The notes under the pieces are model-generated. The model did no database searches and had not been told where the DNA came from. It saw nothing but the letters and a program-made list of their open reading frames with translations. DNA of 19,436 nucleotides from CALOAD01 sp942491415 (GTDB lineage: Bacteria; Cyanobacteriota; Vampirovibrionia; Gastranaerophilales; CALOAD01): contig CALOAD010000023.1 in assembly GCA_942491415.1 (NCBI GenBank), forward strand, positions 1 through 19,436. Reading direction: 5' to 3'. Below are positions 1 through 8,446 of this stretch, one piece after another; position 1 is the stretch's first letter; every line of letters begins with the position of its first letter. The position numbers and the translations under genes were made by a program.

Positions 1-249
1 ACTGGAACAGGATCATCGTTTTTATTAAGCGAAAAACTTCTCAAATACAGACTTTTAAATCATTTCATCTCTGCTAAATTTGTTTTAGCAGGTATTGAAA
101 TTGTACATGACAAAGACTCATACGCTTAAAAGAACAAGGGATTATTGTCTTCAAAAATTTAATTAATGAAATAAAAACATTAACCGCATAATACAACAAA
201 ACAAAAATATAGAGGGAATTTTTTATTTTTTAAAAGTTGCGACACTACC
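1..249 (+). mobile_element. Right end of a second IS6-family element (cut by window edge)
   Basis: These bases align with the 3' part of the complete IS at 2241-2485, including the transposase C-terminus and the right terminal inverted repeat, which ends at 249. Relative to that copy there are four single-base insertions (near 20, 69, 111 and 154) and about two substitutions, so the transposase tail is out of frame. It lies in the same orientation as the complete copy. The two copies bracket the ATPase gene between them, as in an IS26-type pseudo-compound transposon. The rest of this copy presumably lies to the left of the window. Confidence 0.85.
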
Positions 250-281
250 ATATATAGAAATGATAAAAATTTATCTGTAAT

Positions 282-1472
282 CTATTCAAGCAACCAGTCA
301 AGAGCATAAATCTGTTTTATTCCTTTATGTGAAGTTGGTGGTTCTACGTCTAATGTCAATAAATATTTAGGATTATGGTCGTTTATACTGTCTAATGGTT
401 TCAATTCTCTTTCTAAAGTTTCTTGTTGCTGAACCGTTTGTGCAACTTGATAATATTCAATATCACCATTTTTTATTGCAACAAAATCAACTTCTAAAGT
501 TCCAACTTTACCTATGTAAATTTCATAACCACGTCTTAAAAGTTCCAAATAAATAATATTTTCTAAAATTCTTCCCATATCGGCTTTTTTACTACCTAGT
601 AAAAAATATCTTAATCCAATATCAATAAGATAATATTTCTCATTTGTCTGCAAATATTGTTTTCCTTTAACATCATATCTGCCTACTTTGTACAAAATAA
701 AAGAATCTGTCAGTGTTGATAAATAATTTTCAACAGTATGATTAGAAATTTTTCTTCCAGCGGATGTTAACGTATCACTTATTTTTTTACTTGAAGTAAT
801 ATTCCCTATATTGTCGAACATATATCTGACAACACTCTCAAGAATATTTACATCTGAGATCTTTTTTCTTGCAACAACATCTTTAAAATAACTGTGTTAT
901 AGATTCCTCCCAAATACACCCTGATTTGATTTTCATCATCCAATTCCAATGTATATGGAAAAGAACTTTTTACAAGATAATTTCTGTATTTTACAGGCAA
1001 ATCAGTTTTTTCTGGAAGTGCTGACAAATATTCTTTTAAAAGATAAAGGTAACATTTCAATCTCAATATACCTTCCAGATAAAAGTGTAGCCAGTTCTCC
1101 TGAAAGGAAATAAGCATTTGAGCCCGTTATATATAAATCAATATTTTCTTTGATGTATAAACCATCAACAGCTTTCTGGTAATCAACAACATTTTGAATT
1201 TCATCCAGAAAAACATAGTTTTTTTTATTAGGGACTAAATGTTTTTCAATATATTTGTAAAGAGCTTTATAGTCTTTTAAATGTTCATAATCTGGATTTT
1301 CAAAATTAATTGAGATTATTTGATTTTTATCAACACCATTTTGTAACAAATAATCTTGAAAAATATTAAGCATAGTAGATTTACCGCATCTTCTGATGCC
1401 AGTAATTACCTTAATTAACTTTTTATCCTTAAAACTTTTAAGTTTTTCCAGATATTCACTACGTTCAATCAT
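282..1472 (-). pseudogene. AAA ATPase (AAA_14) with C-terminal DUF4143 region, frameshifted
   Basis: Three overlapping reading segments join into one protein of about 395 aa. The first (1472 to about 1035) starts MIERSEYLEKL and carries a Walker A motif (GIRRCGKST) and a Walker B motif (YVFLDEIQN). The second (about 1035-885) continues it, and the third (about 885-282) is the DUF4143-type C-terminus with an EVDFVA motif near the end. The joins are single-base indels in short T runs at 1034-1037 (one base too many) and 882-884 (one too few). The family holds orphan ATPases of unclear role. The ATG at 1472 has an AGAGG ribosome binding site and a good promoter upstream. The gene lies between two IS6 copies. 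Either it has decayed or the frameshifts are sequencing errors. Confidence 0.8.
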
Positions 1473-1491
1473 ATTAACCTCTTTATATATA

Positions 1492-1519
1492 ATTATAACT
1501 TGCCTTTAGAAAAGTCAAT
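1492..1519 (-). promoter_or_regulatory. Sigma70-type promoter of the AAA ATPase gene
   Basis: On the minus strand TTGACT (1519-1514) and TATAAT (1497-1492) are separated by 16 bases, about 20 bases before the start codon of the ATPase gene at 1472. Confidence 0.65.
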
Positions 1520-1644
1520 ATTATGGAATTATACTTCCAGAATGTGCTCATTTTTCTGGCTTTAGGGAAGATAATGTCCATAAATAATTATACTGAAAAA
1601 TATATATTCAGCTTATCTTATATCAATAATAGACCTTTATTCAG

Positions 1645-2485
1645 GGTAGTGTTGCAAATTTTTAAGGATTTTGAAAATCGAATATATTATGCGTAAAATT
1701 TAGGATAAATGAATAAGAAAAAGAGGAAAAAATCATGCAAAATATATTCAAAGGATTACATTTTCATAAAGATGTGGTTTTATTATGCGTGGTTTTATAT
1801 CTTAAATATCCGTTGAGCACCAGGGCATTAGAGGAAATAGTTACATTAAGAAACTTATCTATAGATCATTCAACGATAAGCAGGTGGGCAATAAAGTTTT
1901 CAGCATATATAGAAAAGAATTTCAGGAAAAAAACTCAAAAATTCACCGGGAAATATTATGTTGATGAAACATATGTAAAAGTAAAAGGTAAAGACATGTA
2001 CCTTTATAGGGCAATAGACCGGAACCATGACACAGTAGATTTTTATTTTTCATCCCGAAGAAATAAGAAAGCCGCTATAAAATTTTTTGAAAAAATGTTC
2101 AAAAAAGCTGGAATTCCTGAAGAAGTAACTATGGATAAGAGTGGCGCAAATTTAGCGGCAATTAAAGAAATAAACAAAAGAATAGAGAAAAAGGGTGAAA
2201 AAACAATAAAGATAAGACAAATAAAACACTTAAACAATAGACTGGAACAGGATCATCGTTTTATTAAGCGAAAAACTTCTCAAATACAGACTTTTAAATC
2301 ATTTCATTCTGCTAAATTTGTTTTAGCAGGTATTGAAATTGTACATGCAAAGACTAAAACGCTTAAAAGAACAAGGGATTATTGTCTTCAAAATTTAATT
2401 AATGAAATAAAAACATTAACCGCATAATACAACAAAACAAAAATATAGAGGGAATTTTTTATTTTTTAAAAGTTGCGACACTACC
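1645..2485 (+). mobile_element. IS6-family insertion sequence, complete, 841 bp
   Basis: The left end reads GGTAGTGTTGCAAATTTT and the reverse complement of the right end reads GGTAGTGTCGCAACTTTT, giving 18-bp terminal inverted repeats with two mismatches. One transposase ORF fills the interior. The length is typical of IS6/IS26 elements. The 8 bases outside each end (ttattcag on the left, tttagtca on the right) do not match, so there is no target-site duplication. This fits a copy left by IS-mediated recombination or deletion rather than by simple insertion. Confidence 0.92.
1735..2427 (+). CDS. IS6-family DDE transposase
   Basis: This 230-aa protein is of normal length for an IS6/IS26 transposase. 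An N-terminal HTH region (about residues 10-60, with STRALEE and DHSTISRWA) is followed by the DDE catalytic core: the first Asp in YYVDETYVKVKGK (about 77-89), the second in VTMDKSG (about 135-141) and Glu in LEQDHRFIKR (about 170-179). The reading frame is intact, which is notable because most long genes nearby are frameshifted. The start ATG at 1735 follows a purine-rich AAGAGGAAAAA stretch. Transposases of this family catalyse cointegrate-forming replicative transposition. Confidence 0.93.
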   Translation: MQNIFKGLHFHKDVVLLCVVLYLKYPLSTRALEEIVTLRNLSIDHSTISRWAIKFSAYIEKNFRKKTQKFTGKYYVDETYVKVKGKDMYLYRAIDRNHDTVDFYFSSRRNKKAAIKFFEKMFKKAGIPEEVTMDKSGANLAAIKEINKRIEKKGEKTIKIRQIKHLNNRLEQDHRFIKRKTSQIQTFKSFHSAKFVLAGIEIVHAKTKTLKRTRDYCLQNLINEIKTLTA

Positions 2486-2665
2486 TTTAGTCACATATGA
2501 TTCGAGATTATTTTTAATAACATTATTTAGTAGTCTAAAAAATGAAATAAAATTTGATTTTCCGGCACCATTTGCACCAATTAAAACATTTAAGTTAGTT
2601 AATTCTAAATCTAAATGTTTAATTGATTTATATCCTTGTATCTTAATTTTATTTAGTTTAGACAT
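2486..2665 (-). pseudogene. SMC-like AAA ATPase (AAA_21 type), 3' part lost at IS boundary
   Basis: About 60 residues remain, starting MSKLNKIKIQGYKSIKHLDL and containing the Walker A motif GANGAGKSNFISFF at about residues 32-45. This is the usual N-terminus of RecF/SMC-like or AAA_21 ATPases, which are often found in OLD- or RloC-like defence proteins. The frame runs into the right inverted repeat of the IS at 2485 and stops inside it at 2459, so everything after about residue 60 is missing. The start has a clear AAAGGAA ribosome binding site. The remainder of the gene is not seen to the left of the IS, so the IS event removed or moved it. Confidence 0.8.
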
Positions 2666-2818
2666 AATGTTCCTTTTGTATTTTTTTATATTATAACTTG
2701 AACAATATAATTACTAAAAAATTAAAAATAAAAAATAAGTCTAAAAAATGAAACAAATTTGAAACAAATTGCTATTTTTGAAAAATCTCAAATCGCCAAA
2801 ACCCTTGATATAATTAAA

Positions 2819-2892
2819 TGCGCCTGGCGGGATTTGAACCCACGACCTACGGCTTCGGAGACCGTCACTCTATCCAGCTGAGCTACAGGCGC
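2819..2892 (-). tRNA. tRNA-Arg (anticodon CCG)
   Basis: The 74-nt gene folds as a full cloverleaf: acceptor stem GCGCCTG/CAGGCGC with discriminator A, D arm with GG in the loop, anticodon stem ACGGT/GCCGT with loop CTCCGAA (anticodon CCG, reading CGG), and T arm GTGGG/CCCGC with loop TTTGAAT. CCA is not encoded. The 5' half coincides with the attL core of the island. The tRNA now present is therefore probably a hybrid, with the chromosomal 3' half restored by a 5' half brought by the element. Confidence 0.96.
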
Positions 2893-2894
2893 AT
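2856..2894 (-). other. attL core (tRNA-Arg 5' half)
   Basis: This stretch runs from the anticodon loop through the 5' end of the tRNA and is repeated at 16807-16845 with a two-base difference (tc versus ct) in the D loop. Crossover is likely in the identical anticodon-stem segment. Integration here replaces the 5' rather than the 3' half of the tRNA. Confidence 0.85.
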
Positions 2895-2947
2895 GTTGTG
2901 TTATTGTTGGACTTTGATATTTTCCATTTTTATTGTTTTTTTCTTTC

Positions 2948-2968
2948 TGGTGCATATTTGGTGCAGGT
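2948..2968. repeat. Putative left arm-type integrase site
   Basis: The sequence gtgcatatttggtgcaggt (2950-2968) recurs with one mismatch at 16684-16702. It contains TGGTGCA twice (2948-2954 and 2959-2965), 11 bp apart. It lies 54 bp inside the attL core. Confidence 0.65.
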
Positions 2969-3022
2969 ACTTAATTTGAGAGTTCGAAAAACTATATTTT
3001 AATACATCTAAGTTTATCAAAA

Positions 3023-4091
3023 TTATACTGATAAATGCACTAATTCTTGATTATTTTTTCTACAAAATTCATCAAGTTCTTTTATTGCCTGAAGTTTTCT
3101 TTCGGGAACTGGATGAGAATATCTTTGAGTTGTCCTCAAGTCTGAATGTCCAAGAATGTCTTTAACAACGATAATATCAATTCCAGAAGCAACCATTCTA
3201 GTTGCGGCGGTATGCCTTAAATCGTGAAAAACTAGACCTTTTATTTCAGCTTTTTGAAGAATAGCTTTAAATCCCTTATCTATACTGAAATAAGGCTTTG
3301 TTGTTACTGGATTTACAAATACATATTCGCTTTTTCTTTGTAAATACAATTTCATTAATTGACTTTTTAAAGTGTTGTAGAGGAATATTCCTGTCTATAC
3401 CACTTTTTGTCTTTGTAACTGTGATAAATCCTTGTTTTAAATCTATATAATCCCATTTGAGATTTAATATTTCGCCTCTTCTCATTCCTGTATGAAGGGC
3501 GCATATTAAAATAGGTTTTAAATATTCCAATTGACCAACGCATAGAGATAAAAGTTTTATTTCTTCATTAGGTTCAAGGAATCTTTCTCTTTTTGAATCT
3601 TCTCTAAAGGGTTTAACTTTTCTGGCAAGACAGGGATTATCATTTATCCAGTCATTTTCTACAGCAATACTAAACATTTTCCTTAAAATTGAAGTTTCTC
3701 TGTTGATACTTGCGGCTGTTAAAGGATTCCCGTTTTTCTTGCGATGTTTTTTTCTTTCAATACGGTATCTTTCAATTACTATCGGAGTTATATCTCTAAG
3801 TTTTTTATTTCCAAAATAGTCTAATAAGCTATTTACCCTTGATAAATCTTTTTTCCAAGATAATTTGTTCGACATTGCGTAGTTATTATATTCTTCAACC
3901 AGCTTTTTAAAAAGCATTTCGCCTTTATTTTCAGCAAGGTTGTATTTGCCTTGAAGCAATTCCGCTTTAAAAATAGCCTCTGCCTTTTCAGCTTCCTTTT
4001 TGTTGGATGCTTCAGGAATTGCCCTGTGATAGCGTTTGTTTTTGATTGAAAGCCTTAAATACCAGACATTATCTCTTAAATAAACTGTCAT
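3023..4091 (-). pseudogene. Tyrosine recombinase (island integrase), single frameshift
   Basis: Two frames, 4091 to about 3380 and about 3380-3023, join into an integrase of about 355 aa, the normal size for phage-type enzymes. The N-terminus (MTVYLRDNVWYLRL) is an arm-binding-like domain, followed by a SAM-like core-binding domain. The catalytic residues are all present across the two parts: Arg in LHTGMRRGEIL, Lys in TKSGIDRN, HxxR in FHDLRHTAATRM, His in ILGHSDLRTTQ, and Tyr in RYSHPVPE. The frame changes by one base near 3373-3382. The ATG at 4091 has a GGAG site 7 bases upstream. The gene is adjacent to attL and transcribed toward the tRNA. Because every active-site residue is kept, the frameshift may be a sequence error. 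Confidence 0.88.
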
Positions 4092-4138
4092 AAAAATACT
4101 CCAAATCTTAATTTATTATATAATTCCAAGTTTTTTCT

Positions 4139-4804
4139 TTATTGTATTTCTGTAAGATTCAATTTTTCTTGGTTTGGAAGAGTACATTTTGTAATCCAAG
4201 AAGATGTTATTTCAATTTTGAGATTATATTTTGCTGGATTAGTTAATCTATCTACAATTTCTTCAAAAATATAATAAGAATATTTTCTAAGTTGTGTTTC
4301 TTTACCGCCTGCATCCATATAAGAAAAATTTTCATCATCTCTTAAATTAAGCTCTTTCATCATTTTCGTAACAGCAGAAACAGAAAATTTCTTTCCATCT
4401 TTTGTATAAATTTCGAATAATTCTGCAATATGCCCGGTGAAAACATAAAAATCAAGATGTCTATTCAATGACTTTACAGATATTGCATTTTCATTATCAT
4501 TATTTCTGTCCACTTTAAGTGCAGAGCTTCTATCGCCTATTGTTTGTTTTAATAATTGGTTTGCAGTATGACTAACAACGTCTTTTAATGATGTTACTTC
4601 ACTTCTTAGGTCTTTAATTTCAGTATTCAATACATGTGAATCCATTTTTACCAACATTTGATTCATTATGTCTGGTAATAAATAATTTTTTAATGCATCA
4701 ATCATTTCAGGGCTTACTTTTTTTTGTGCAAGTTTTTCTGCCTCTTCTCTTTCTTTATTGGTAATTACAGAAAAATTAGGCTTAGTTTGATCTTTTTCTG
4801 ACAT
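4139..4804 (-). CDS. Hypothetical protein with central coiled coil
   Basis: I do not recognise this family. The protein of about 221 aa starts best at the ATG at 4804 (MSEKDQTKPNF), which has a strong GGGAGGA ribosome binding site inside the end of the preceding Xre gene. A longer upstream in-frame start at 4825 lacks such a site. A heptad-like segment (about residues 50-90, with LNTEIKDLRSEVTSLKDVV) suggests a coiled coil, and the C-terminal half (from about 110, RHLDFYVFTGHIAELFEIY) looks globular. It overlaps the Xre repressor gene by 23 bases and is followed 47 bases later by the integrase, so the three form one leftward operon. A role in integration control or in partnership with the repressor is inference from position. 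Confidence 0.8.
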   Translation of the reverse strand: MSEKDQTKPNFSVITNKEREEAEKLAQKKVSPEMIDALKNYLLPDIMNQMLVKMDSHVLNTEIKDLRSEVTSLKDVVSHTANQLLKQTIGDRSSALKVDRNNDNENAISVKSLNRHLDFYVFTGHIAELFEIYTKDGKKFSVSAVTKMMKELNLRDDENFSYMDAGGKETQLRKYSYYIFEEIVDRLTNPAKYNLKIEITSSWITKCTLPNQEKLNLTEIQ

Positions 4805-5147
4805 TAGAATCCTCCCTTTCCTCAAACATACTTAAATGAACATCAATAGTAGAGTTTATTAATTTTTCAAATTTTTCAATTAATTCAGGCGTAATTTTTA
4901 AATCTGGATAACGAGTTTTAATAACTTTAGCAATAAGATTTTCTTCTTGCTCTTCAAAAAACCAACTAATCGGCTTTTTATATAATTTTGCAAGTTCAGG
5001 TAAATCGGTAGTTGGGTTTACCTTCCTTTTACCTCTTTCAATCATACTAATTTTAGTTTGGTCAACTTTTAAAAATTCAGCAACTTCAGCTTGGCTTAAT
5101 CCTGCTTGGTCTCTTGCTTGTCTTAATTTTTCACCAATTTTATTCAT
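4782..5147 (-). CDS. Xre-family HTH transcriptional repressor
   Basis: This 121-aa protein has a classic Cro/CI-type HTH_3 domain at about residues 6-60 (IGEKLRQARDQAGLSQAEVAEFLKVDQTKISMIERGKR) and a helical C-terminal tail, possibly for dimerisation. It starts at the ATG at 5147 behind TAAGGATT. It is the first gene of the leftward operon and diverges from the rightward regulatory operon. The promoters of both overlap palindromes that fit as its operators. By analogy with island and satellite repressors it probably keeps the rightward genes off and regulates itself. There is no LexA-type cleavage motif, so induction would need an antirepressor or another signal. Confidence 0.92.
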   Translation of the reverse strand: MNKIGEKLRQARDQAGLSQAEVAEFLKVDQTKISMIERGKRKVNPTTDLPELAKLYKKPISWFFEEQEENLIAKVIKTRYPDLKITPELIEKFEKLINSTIDVHLSMFEEREDSNVRKRSN

Positions 5148-5184
5148 AAATAATCCTTAATGTATTCCAAGCTATTACAACATA

Positions 5185-5213
5185 ATAATATGACAAAATG
5201 TCTTGACAGTCAA
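5185..5213 (-). promoter_or_regulatory. Leftward promoter for the Xre-integrase operon
   Basis: On the minus strand TTGACT (5213-5208) and TATTAT (5190-5185) have an ideal 17-base spacer. Transcription would start near 5178, about 30 bases before the Xre start codon. Confidence 0.75.
5191..5213. promoter_or_regulatory. Putative Xre operators between divergent promoters
   Basis: Two palindromes sit side by side: GACAAAATGTC (5192-5202) and TTGACAGTCAA (5203-5213). The second is a perfect dyad around one base and contains the -35 boxes of both divergent promoters. A repressor bound there would block both directions. Confidence 0.6.
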
Positions 5214-5232
5214 TAGGACAATCTTATATATT
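5203..5232 (+). promoter_or_regulatory. Rightward promoter for the Xis/AlpA/ParB operon
   Basis: TTGACA (5203-5208) is a consensus -35. TATATA (5225-5230, 16-base spacer) or TATATT (5227-5232, 18-base spacer) serves as -10. The first gene starts at 5276 behind AAGGATT. Confidence 0.7.
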
Positions 5233-5275
5233 TATATTCGAAAACGTCATAATATTTAAATAAGGATTAAAACAA

Positions 5276-5446
5276 ATGAGTTTAAATGAAATTATCTCAA
5301 CAGAAGATGCGGCAAAAATCCTATATGTAACTCCTTATACTGTCAGGGAATACATTAAAAAAGGATTATTAAACGCAAAAAAACTTGGAAAACGTTATCT
5401 CATAAGAAAAGAGGACGTTCAAAAATTGTTATCGGATTTATTTTAA
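5276..5446 (+). CDS. Small HTH_17 / excisionase-like DNA-binding protein
   Basis: This 56-aa protein is almost entirely a MerR-like winged HTH of the excisionase family: ISTEDAAKILYVTPYTVREY (about residues 7-26) and a basic wing KLGKRYLIRKEDVQKLL (36-52). It starts at the ATG at 5276 with TAAGGATT upstream and ends 13 bases before the next gene. As the first gene after the rightward promoter, it is well placed to be the recombination directionality factor for the integrase, although a regulatory role for the operon is equally possible. Confidence 0.88.
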   Translation: MSLNEIISTEDAAKILYVTPYTVREYIKKGLLNAKKLGKRYLIRKEDVQKLLSDLF

Positions 5447-5459
5447 GGAGATTTAAACA

Positions 5460-5666
5460 ATGAATCAAGCAAAAGAAAACTTTGAACTTTTAGACATCGA
5501 GGGCATGGCTGATATGCTCAAATCCACAAAAAATAGTGTCTATACTTGGTTATCTCGTGGAAAATTCCCGAAAGATATTTACATCAAAATAGGAAGACGT
5601 CCTATGTTTATTAAACCCCGTGTTATTGACTGGATTTTATCCGGTGGTAGTTCAAGAATGAATTAA
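5460..5666 (+). CDS. AlpA-like HTH DNA-binding protein
   Basis: This 68-aa protein has an HTH resembling AlpA/excisionase proteins (DIEGMADMLKSTKNSVYTWLSRGKFP at about residues 12-37), then a basic wing with KIGRRPMFIKPRVIDWIL. An AAGGAG site precedes the ATG at 5460. AlpA-type proteins activate excision genes in P4-like satellites. Its place next to the Xis-like gene fits such a role, which is inference. Confidence 0.85.
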   Translation: MNQAKENFELLDIEGMADMLKSTKNSVYTWLSRGKFPKDIYIKIGRRPMFIKPRVIDWILSGGSSRMN

Positions 5667-5690
5667 TTTAAGTGAGAGGAGAATATTAAA

Positions 5691-6092
5691 ATGGCAAAAC
5701 GTTATAACACAAGAATTATTAAACTAAATTATGCTTACAGTTTAAAGCAAATTGCTGATTTATACAAAATCAATATCCGAACAGTAAGACGATGGATTAA
5801 AGAAGGATTGTTAATCGTTGAAGAAATTTATCCATATTTGGTTAAAGGTTCAGAACTTAAAAGATTTTTAGATAATAAACAGCAAAACAGAAAAACAAAA
5901 CTGTTAGCCGGTGAGTTCTACTGCGTAAAATGCCAGCAGGCTAGAAAACCTTTAAATAATATTGTTTCCTTAAAATATTCCGGCAAAACCATTGGAAGAG
6001 GAATAAAAGACTTTACTATTCAGGCATGTTGTGAAGTATGCGGAACAAAATTAAATGGAAATTTTCAAATGAAAATAAACTTGCAGAAGTAA
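5691..6092 (+). CDS. HTH plus zinc-ribbon protein
   Basis: The 133-aa protein has an N-terminal HTH_17-like domain (YSLKQIADLYKINIRTVRRW, about residues 16-35) and a zinc-ribbon-like part with CVKC (78-81) and a second pair, CEVC, after residue 110. The ATG at 5691 follows GAGAGGAG. A frame shift of one base near 6068 would extend the protein to a TGA at 6143-6145, giving a coding-looking tail (KLAEVKQLFEISEVWGIR) that overlaps the next start by 14 bases, so the true C-terminus may be longer. It is probably a regulator within the rightward operon. Confidence 0.82.
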   Translation: MAKRYNTRIIKLNYAYSLKQIADLYKINIRTVRRWIKEGLLIVEEIYPYLVKGSELKRFLDNKQQNRKTKLLAGEFYCVKCQQARKPLNNIVSLKYSGKTIGRGIKDFTIQACCEVCGTKLNGNFQMKINLQK

Positions 6093-6131
6093 AACAGCTT
6101 TTTGAAATATCTGAAGTTTGGGGCATAAGAC

Positions 6132-7277
6132 ATGACAACAATTGAAATAAATAAAATAATTGTAAATAAACGAAAAAGAACCGCTAAAGACATTGAACAG
6201 CTTGCAGAAAGCTTTAAAAGCATAGGTTTAATGAATCCAATTACAGTTAATAAAAATTATGAATTAATTGCCGGTTATCACCGTTTAGAATCCTGTAAAA
6301 AAATTGGCTGGAAGGAAATTCCTGTAATTGTTCTGGATGCGAATGAATTAAATGCGGAGCTTGCGGAAATTGATGAAAACTTAATCAGAACCCCGCTTAC
6401 CGCCCTTGAAGAAGCTGAACAAATGAAACGGCGCAAAGAAATTTATGAAATTCTGCATCCTGAAAGTAAACCGGAAGAGCAACGGAAAAAGGGTTTAAAT
6501 ATGAGTAACGAAAAAATTTCGTTACTTAAAAAGCAAAAAACATTTACACAGGATACAGCCGAAAAAATTAAAAAAAGTCAGCGTAGCATTCAGCAGGATA
6601 TTCAAATTGCAAGTAATATTCCTGAAGAAGTTAAGCAGGAAATCAAAGGTTCAAAAATTGAAAATAAAAAATCCGATTTAATTGAACTTACAAAGGTTAA
6701 AGAACCGGAAAAGCAAAAAGAGCTTGTTAAAAAGGTTAAAACCGGACAGGCTAAAAATATTAAAACAGCCTTGCAGGAAGAGCAACCACTGCAAGAAACG
6801 GAAGAAGAAATTCATATTTCTGTTGAATTATATGAAAACGTTAAATTTGCTCTTGATGAGGCTGAATATGAGCTTGATTTAGTAAAAAAAGAAACTGAAC
6901 AGCTTAAAATTCATAATCAGGAATTAAAAACAGAAAATGAAGAGCTTAAAAAGCAGTTACAGCAAGAAAAAAAGGAGGAAGTTAAAAATGAAGTAATTGA
7001 AAATAGCGAAAAAATAGACTACCAAAACAGAAAAGTGTTTGTTGATGATAAATGGTTGGAATTGCCGCCCACATTTGATATGACAGGCAAATCTTACGAG
7101 CAAATGTATTGGGTAGCTAATAATTACAACGTGAACAAACAAAAGAGAACTGCTAAAACAGCCCTCAATAAAAATCGTAATTATATTTTATCACCGAATT
7201 TCAAAAAACAAAGTATTGAAATTCAAGCAGGCAGAGAGCGCATTAAACATGTTTTAAAAGCTCTCGCCAATATGTAA
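6132..7277 (+). CDS. ParB/Spo0J-like nuclease-domain protein with coiled coil
   Basis: This is a 381-aa protein. The N-terminal ParB domain (about residues 1-105) has the GxHR box in AGYHRLESCKKIGWKEIPVIVL and the ENLIR box. A helical KorB-like region follows (about 105-215), then a long Lys/Glu-rich coiled coil (about 230-285), and a C-terminal region with DYQNRKVFVDDKWLELPPTF. ParB proteins bind DNA and use CTP for partition or regulation. No ParA is seen here, so segregation of the excised circle is uncertain and a role in regulation or replication is as likely. It is the fourth gene of the rightward operon. Confidence 0.88.
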   Translation: MTTIEINKIIVNKRKRTAKDIEQLAESFKSIGLMNPITVNKNYELIAGYHRLESCKKIGWKEIPVIVLDANELNAELAEIDENLIRTPLTALEEAEQMKRRKEIYEILHPESKPEEQRKKGLNMSNEKISLLKKQKTFTQDTAEKIKKSQRSIQQDIQIASNIPEEVKQEIKGSKIENKKSDLIELTKVKEPEKQKELVKKVKTGQAKNIKTALQEEQPLQETEEEIHISVELYENVKFALDEAEYELDLVKKETEQLKIHNQELKTENEELKKQLQQEKKEEVKNEVIENSEKIDYQNRKVFVDDKWLELPPTFDMTGKSYEQMYWVANNYNVNKQKRTAKTALNKNRNYILSPNFKKQSIEIQAGRERIKHVLKALANM

Positions 7278-7307
7278 CAGTATAAATAACTATATGGAGC
7301 TTATAAA

Positions 7308-8415
7308 ATGACTAAAATAAATACAAAAAACGAAAAAGCAAAAAGGGATTTTGAAAAATATTGCAACAATTCAAAAGGATATAACCAAAAAACAATCGAT
7401 TGCTATTTAAAATCAGTCTATGCCTATGAAGAGTTCACTAAATTTGAATGTTTTTCAAAATTTAATGATGATAAAGCAGTTAAATTCAGAGAATTTCTTG
7501 TAAATACCATAAACCCTATAACTAAACAAAAGCGGGCTTTAAGTACGGTTTATGATTATTTAAGGTATTTAAAAACGTTTTTTACTTGGTTATCAAATCA
7601 ACATGGCTATAAAAAACCAATTAACAAAGACCATATAGAATGTTTGCGTTTATCAAGAGAACAAACCGCAATGGCAACCGCTCCACAGCGTGAAAGATAC
7701 CCGTCTTTAGAAATTATTCAGGCGGTTGTTCATAAAATGCCGATTAATAATGACCTTGACAGAAGGGACAGAGCATTAATGAGCTTTGCTTTGCTTTCTG
7801 GCATGCGGGATAACGCAATAATAACCTTGCCAATTAAGGCTTTTGATGTTGAATTATTGGAGATATATCACAATGTACATAAATTTGGAAAAACTCATAG
7901 ACTTACCTTTTCCCTTTTGACAGCAGGATGCTTGATTATGTTGTGGATTGGTATAATTACCTGCTAAAAGAAAAATTATTTTCTCTTGATGCTCCGCTGT
8001 TTCCCCGCAATAAGGTTGAACAGTCTGAAAATTCAAAATCCTTTACCTGTAACACTTTTGAGCCGATATTTTGGGAAACAACAACTCCAATAAGAGAAAT
8101 TTTCAAACAACGTTTCGAACAGGCGGTATGGAATATTATTCCCCGCATTGTTTCAGGCATTTAGCAAATCGAATTGCCAAAAAAAAAGGTTGTTCATCAT
8201 TTGAAGAATTTCAAGCAGTATCCCAAAATTTCGGGCATAAGCACATGGGTACAACCTTTGGTAGATATGGTAAAATTCCTGCTTATGAGGTTAAAGATGT
8301 TATTTCAGGGCTTGATTTTTCAAGCAAAAATAAATCTTCAAAGTTTGACCGTAAAGAATTTGAAGAATTTAAACAGTTTCAGGAGTTTAAACGAATGCAA
8401 AAGGCTAATAATTAA
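7308..8415 (+). pseudogene. Second tyrosine recombinase, two frameshifts
   Basis: Three frames join into a recombinase of about 369 aa: 7308 to about 7911, about 7912-8107, and about 8108-8415. The N-terminal SAM-like domain (NQKTIDCYLKSVYAYEEF) is followed by a catalytic domain with Arg in LLSGMRDNAII, Lys in KFGKTHRLTF, HxxR in HCFRHLANRI, His in FGHKHMGTTF and Tyr in GRYGKIPAYE. The frame breaks are one missing base each at the T run 7908-7911 and at the A run near 8105. It ends the rightward operon, far from either att site. It is therefore unlikely to be the main integrase, and may resolve dimers of the excised circle together with the ParB-like protein or drive another recombination step. 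Its full catalytic set suggests the breaks may be sequencing errors. Confidence 0.85.
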
Positions 8416-8420
8416 TTTTA

Positions 8421-8446
8421 AAGAGGGCATCAGCCCTCTTTTTTAT
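8421..8446 (+). terminator. Rho-independent terminator of rightward operon
   Basis: A perfect stem AAGAGGGC / GCCCTCTT (8421-8428 and 8433-8440) with loop ATCA is followed by a T run. On the minus strand it is preceded by A's that give a T-rich tail, so it can also end the leftward small gene at 8430-8612. Confidence 0.92.

Noticed and set aside
250..1644. A true compound transposon with target duplications
   Set aside because: The bases flanking the IS ends do not match; only the direct-repeat IS arrangement is supported.
6957..7142. Leftward 61-aa hydrophobic frame inside the ParB-like gene
   Set aside because: It is the antisense of the Lys/Glu-rich coding strand, which always reads as hydrophobic; no start signal.
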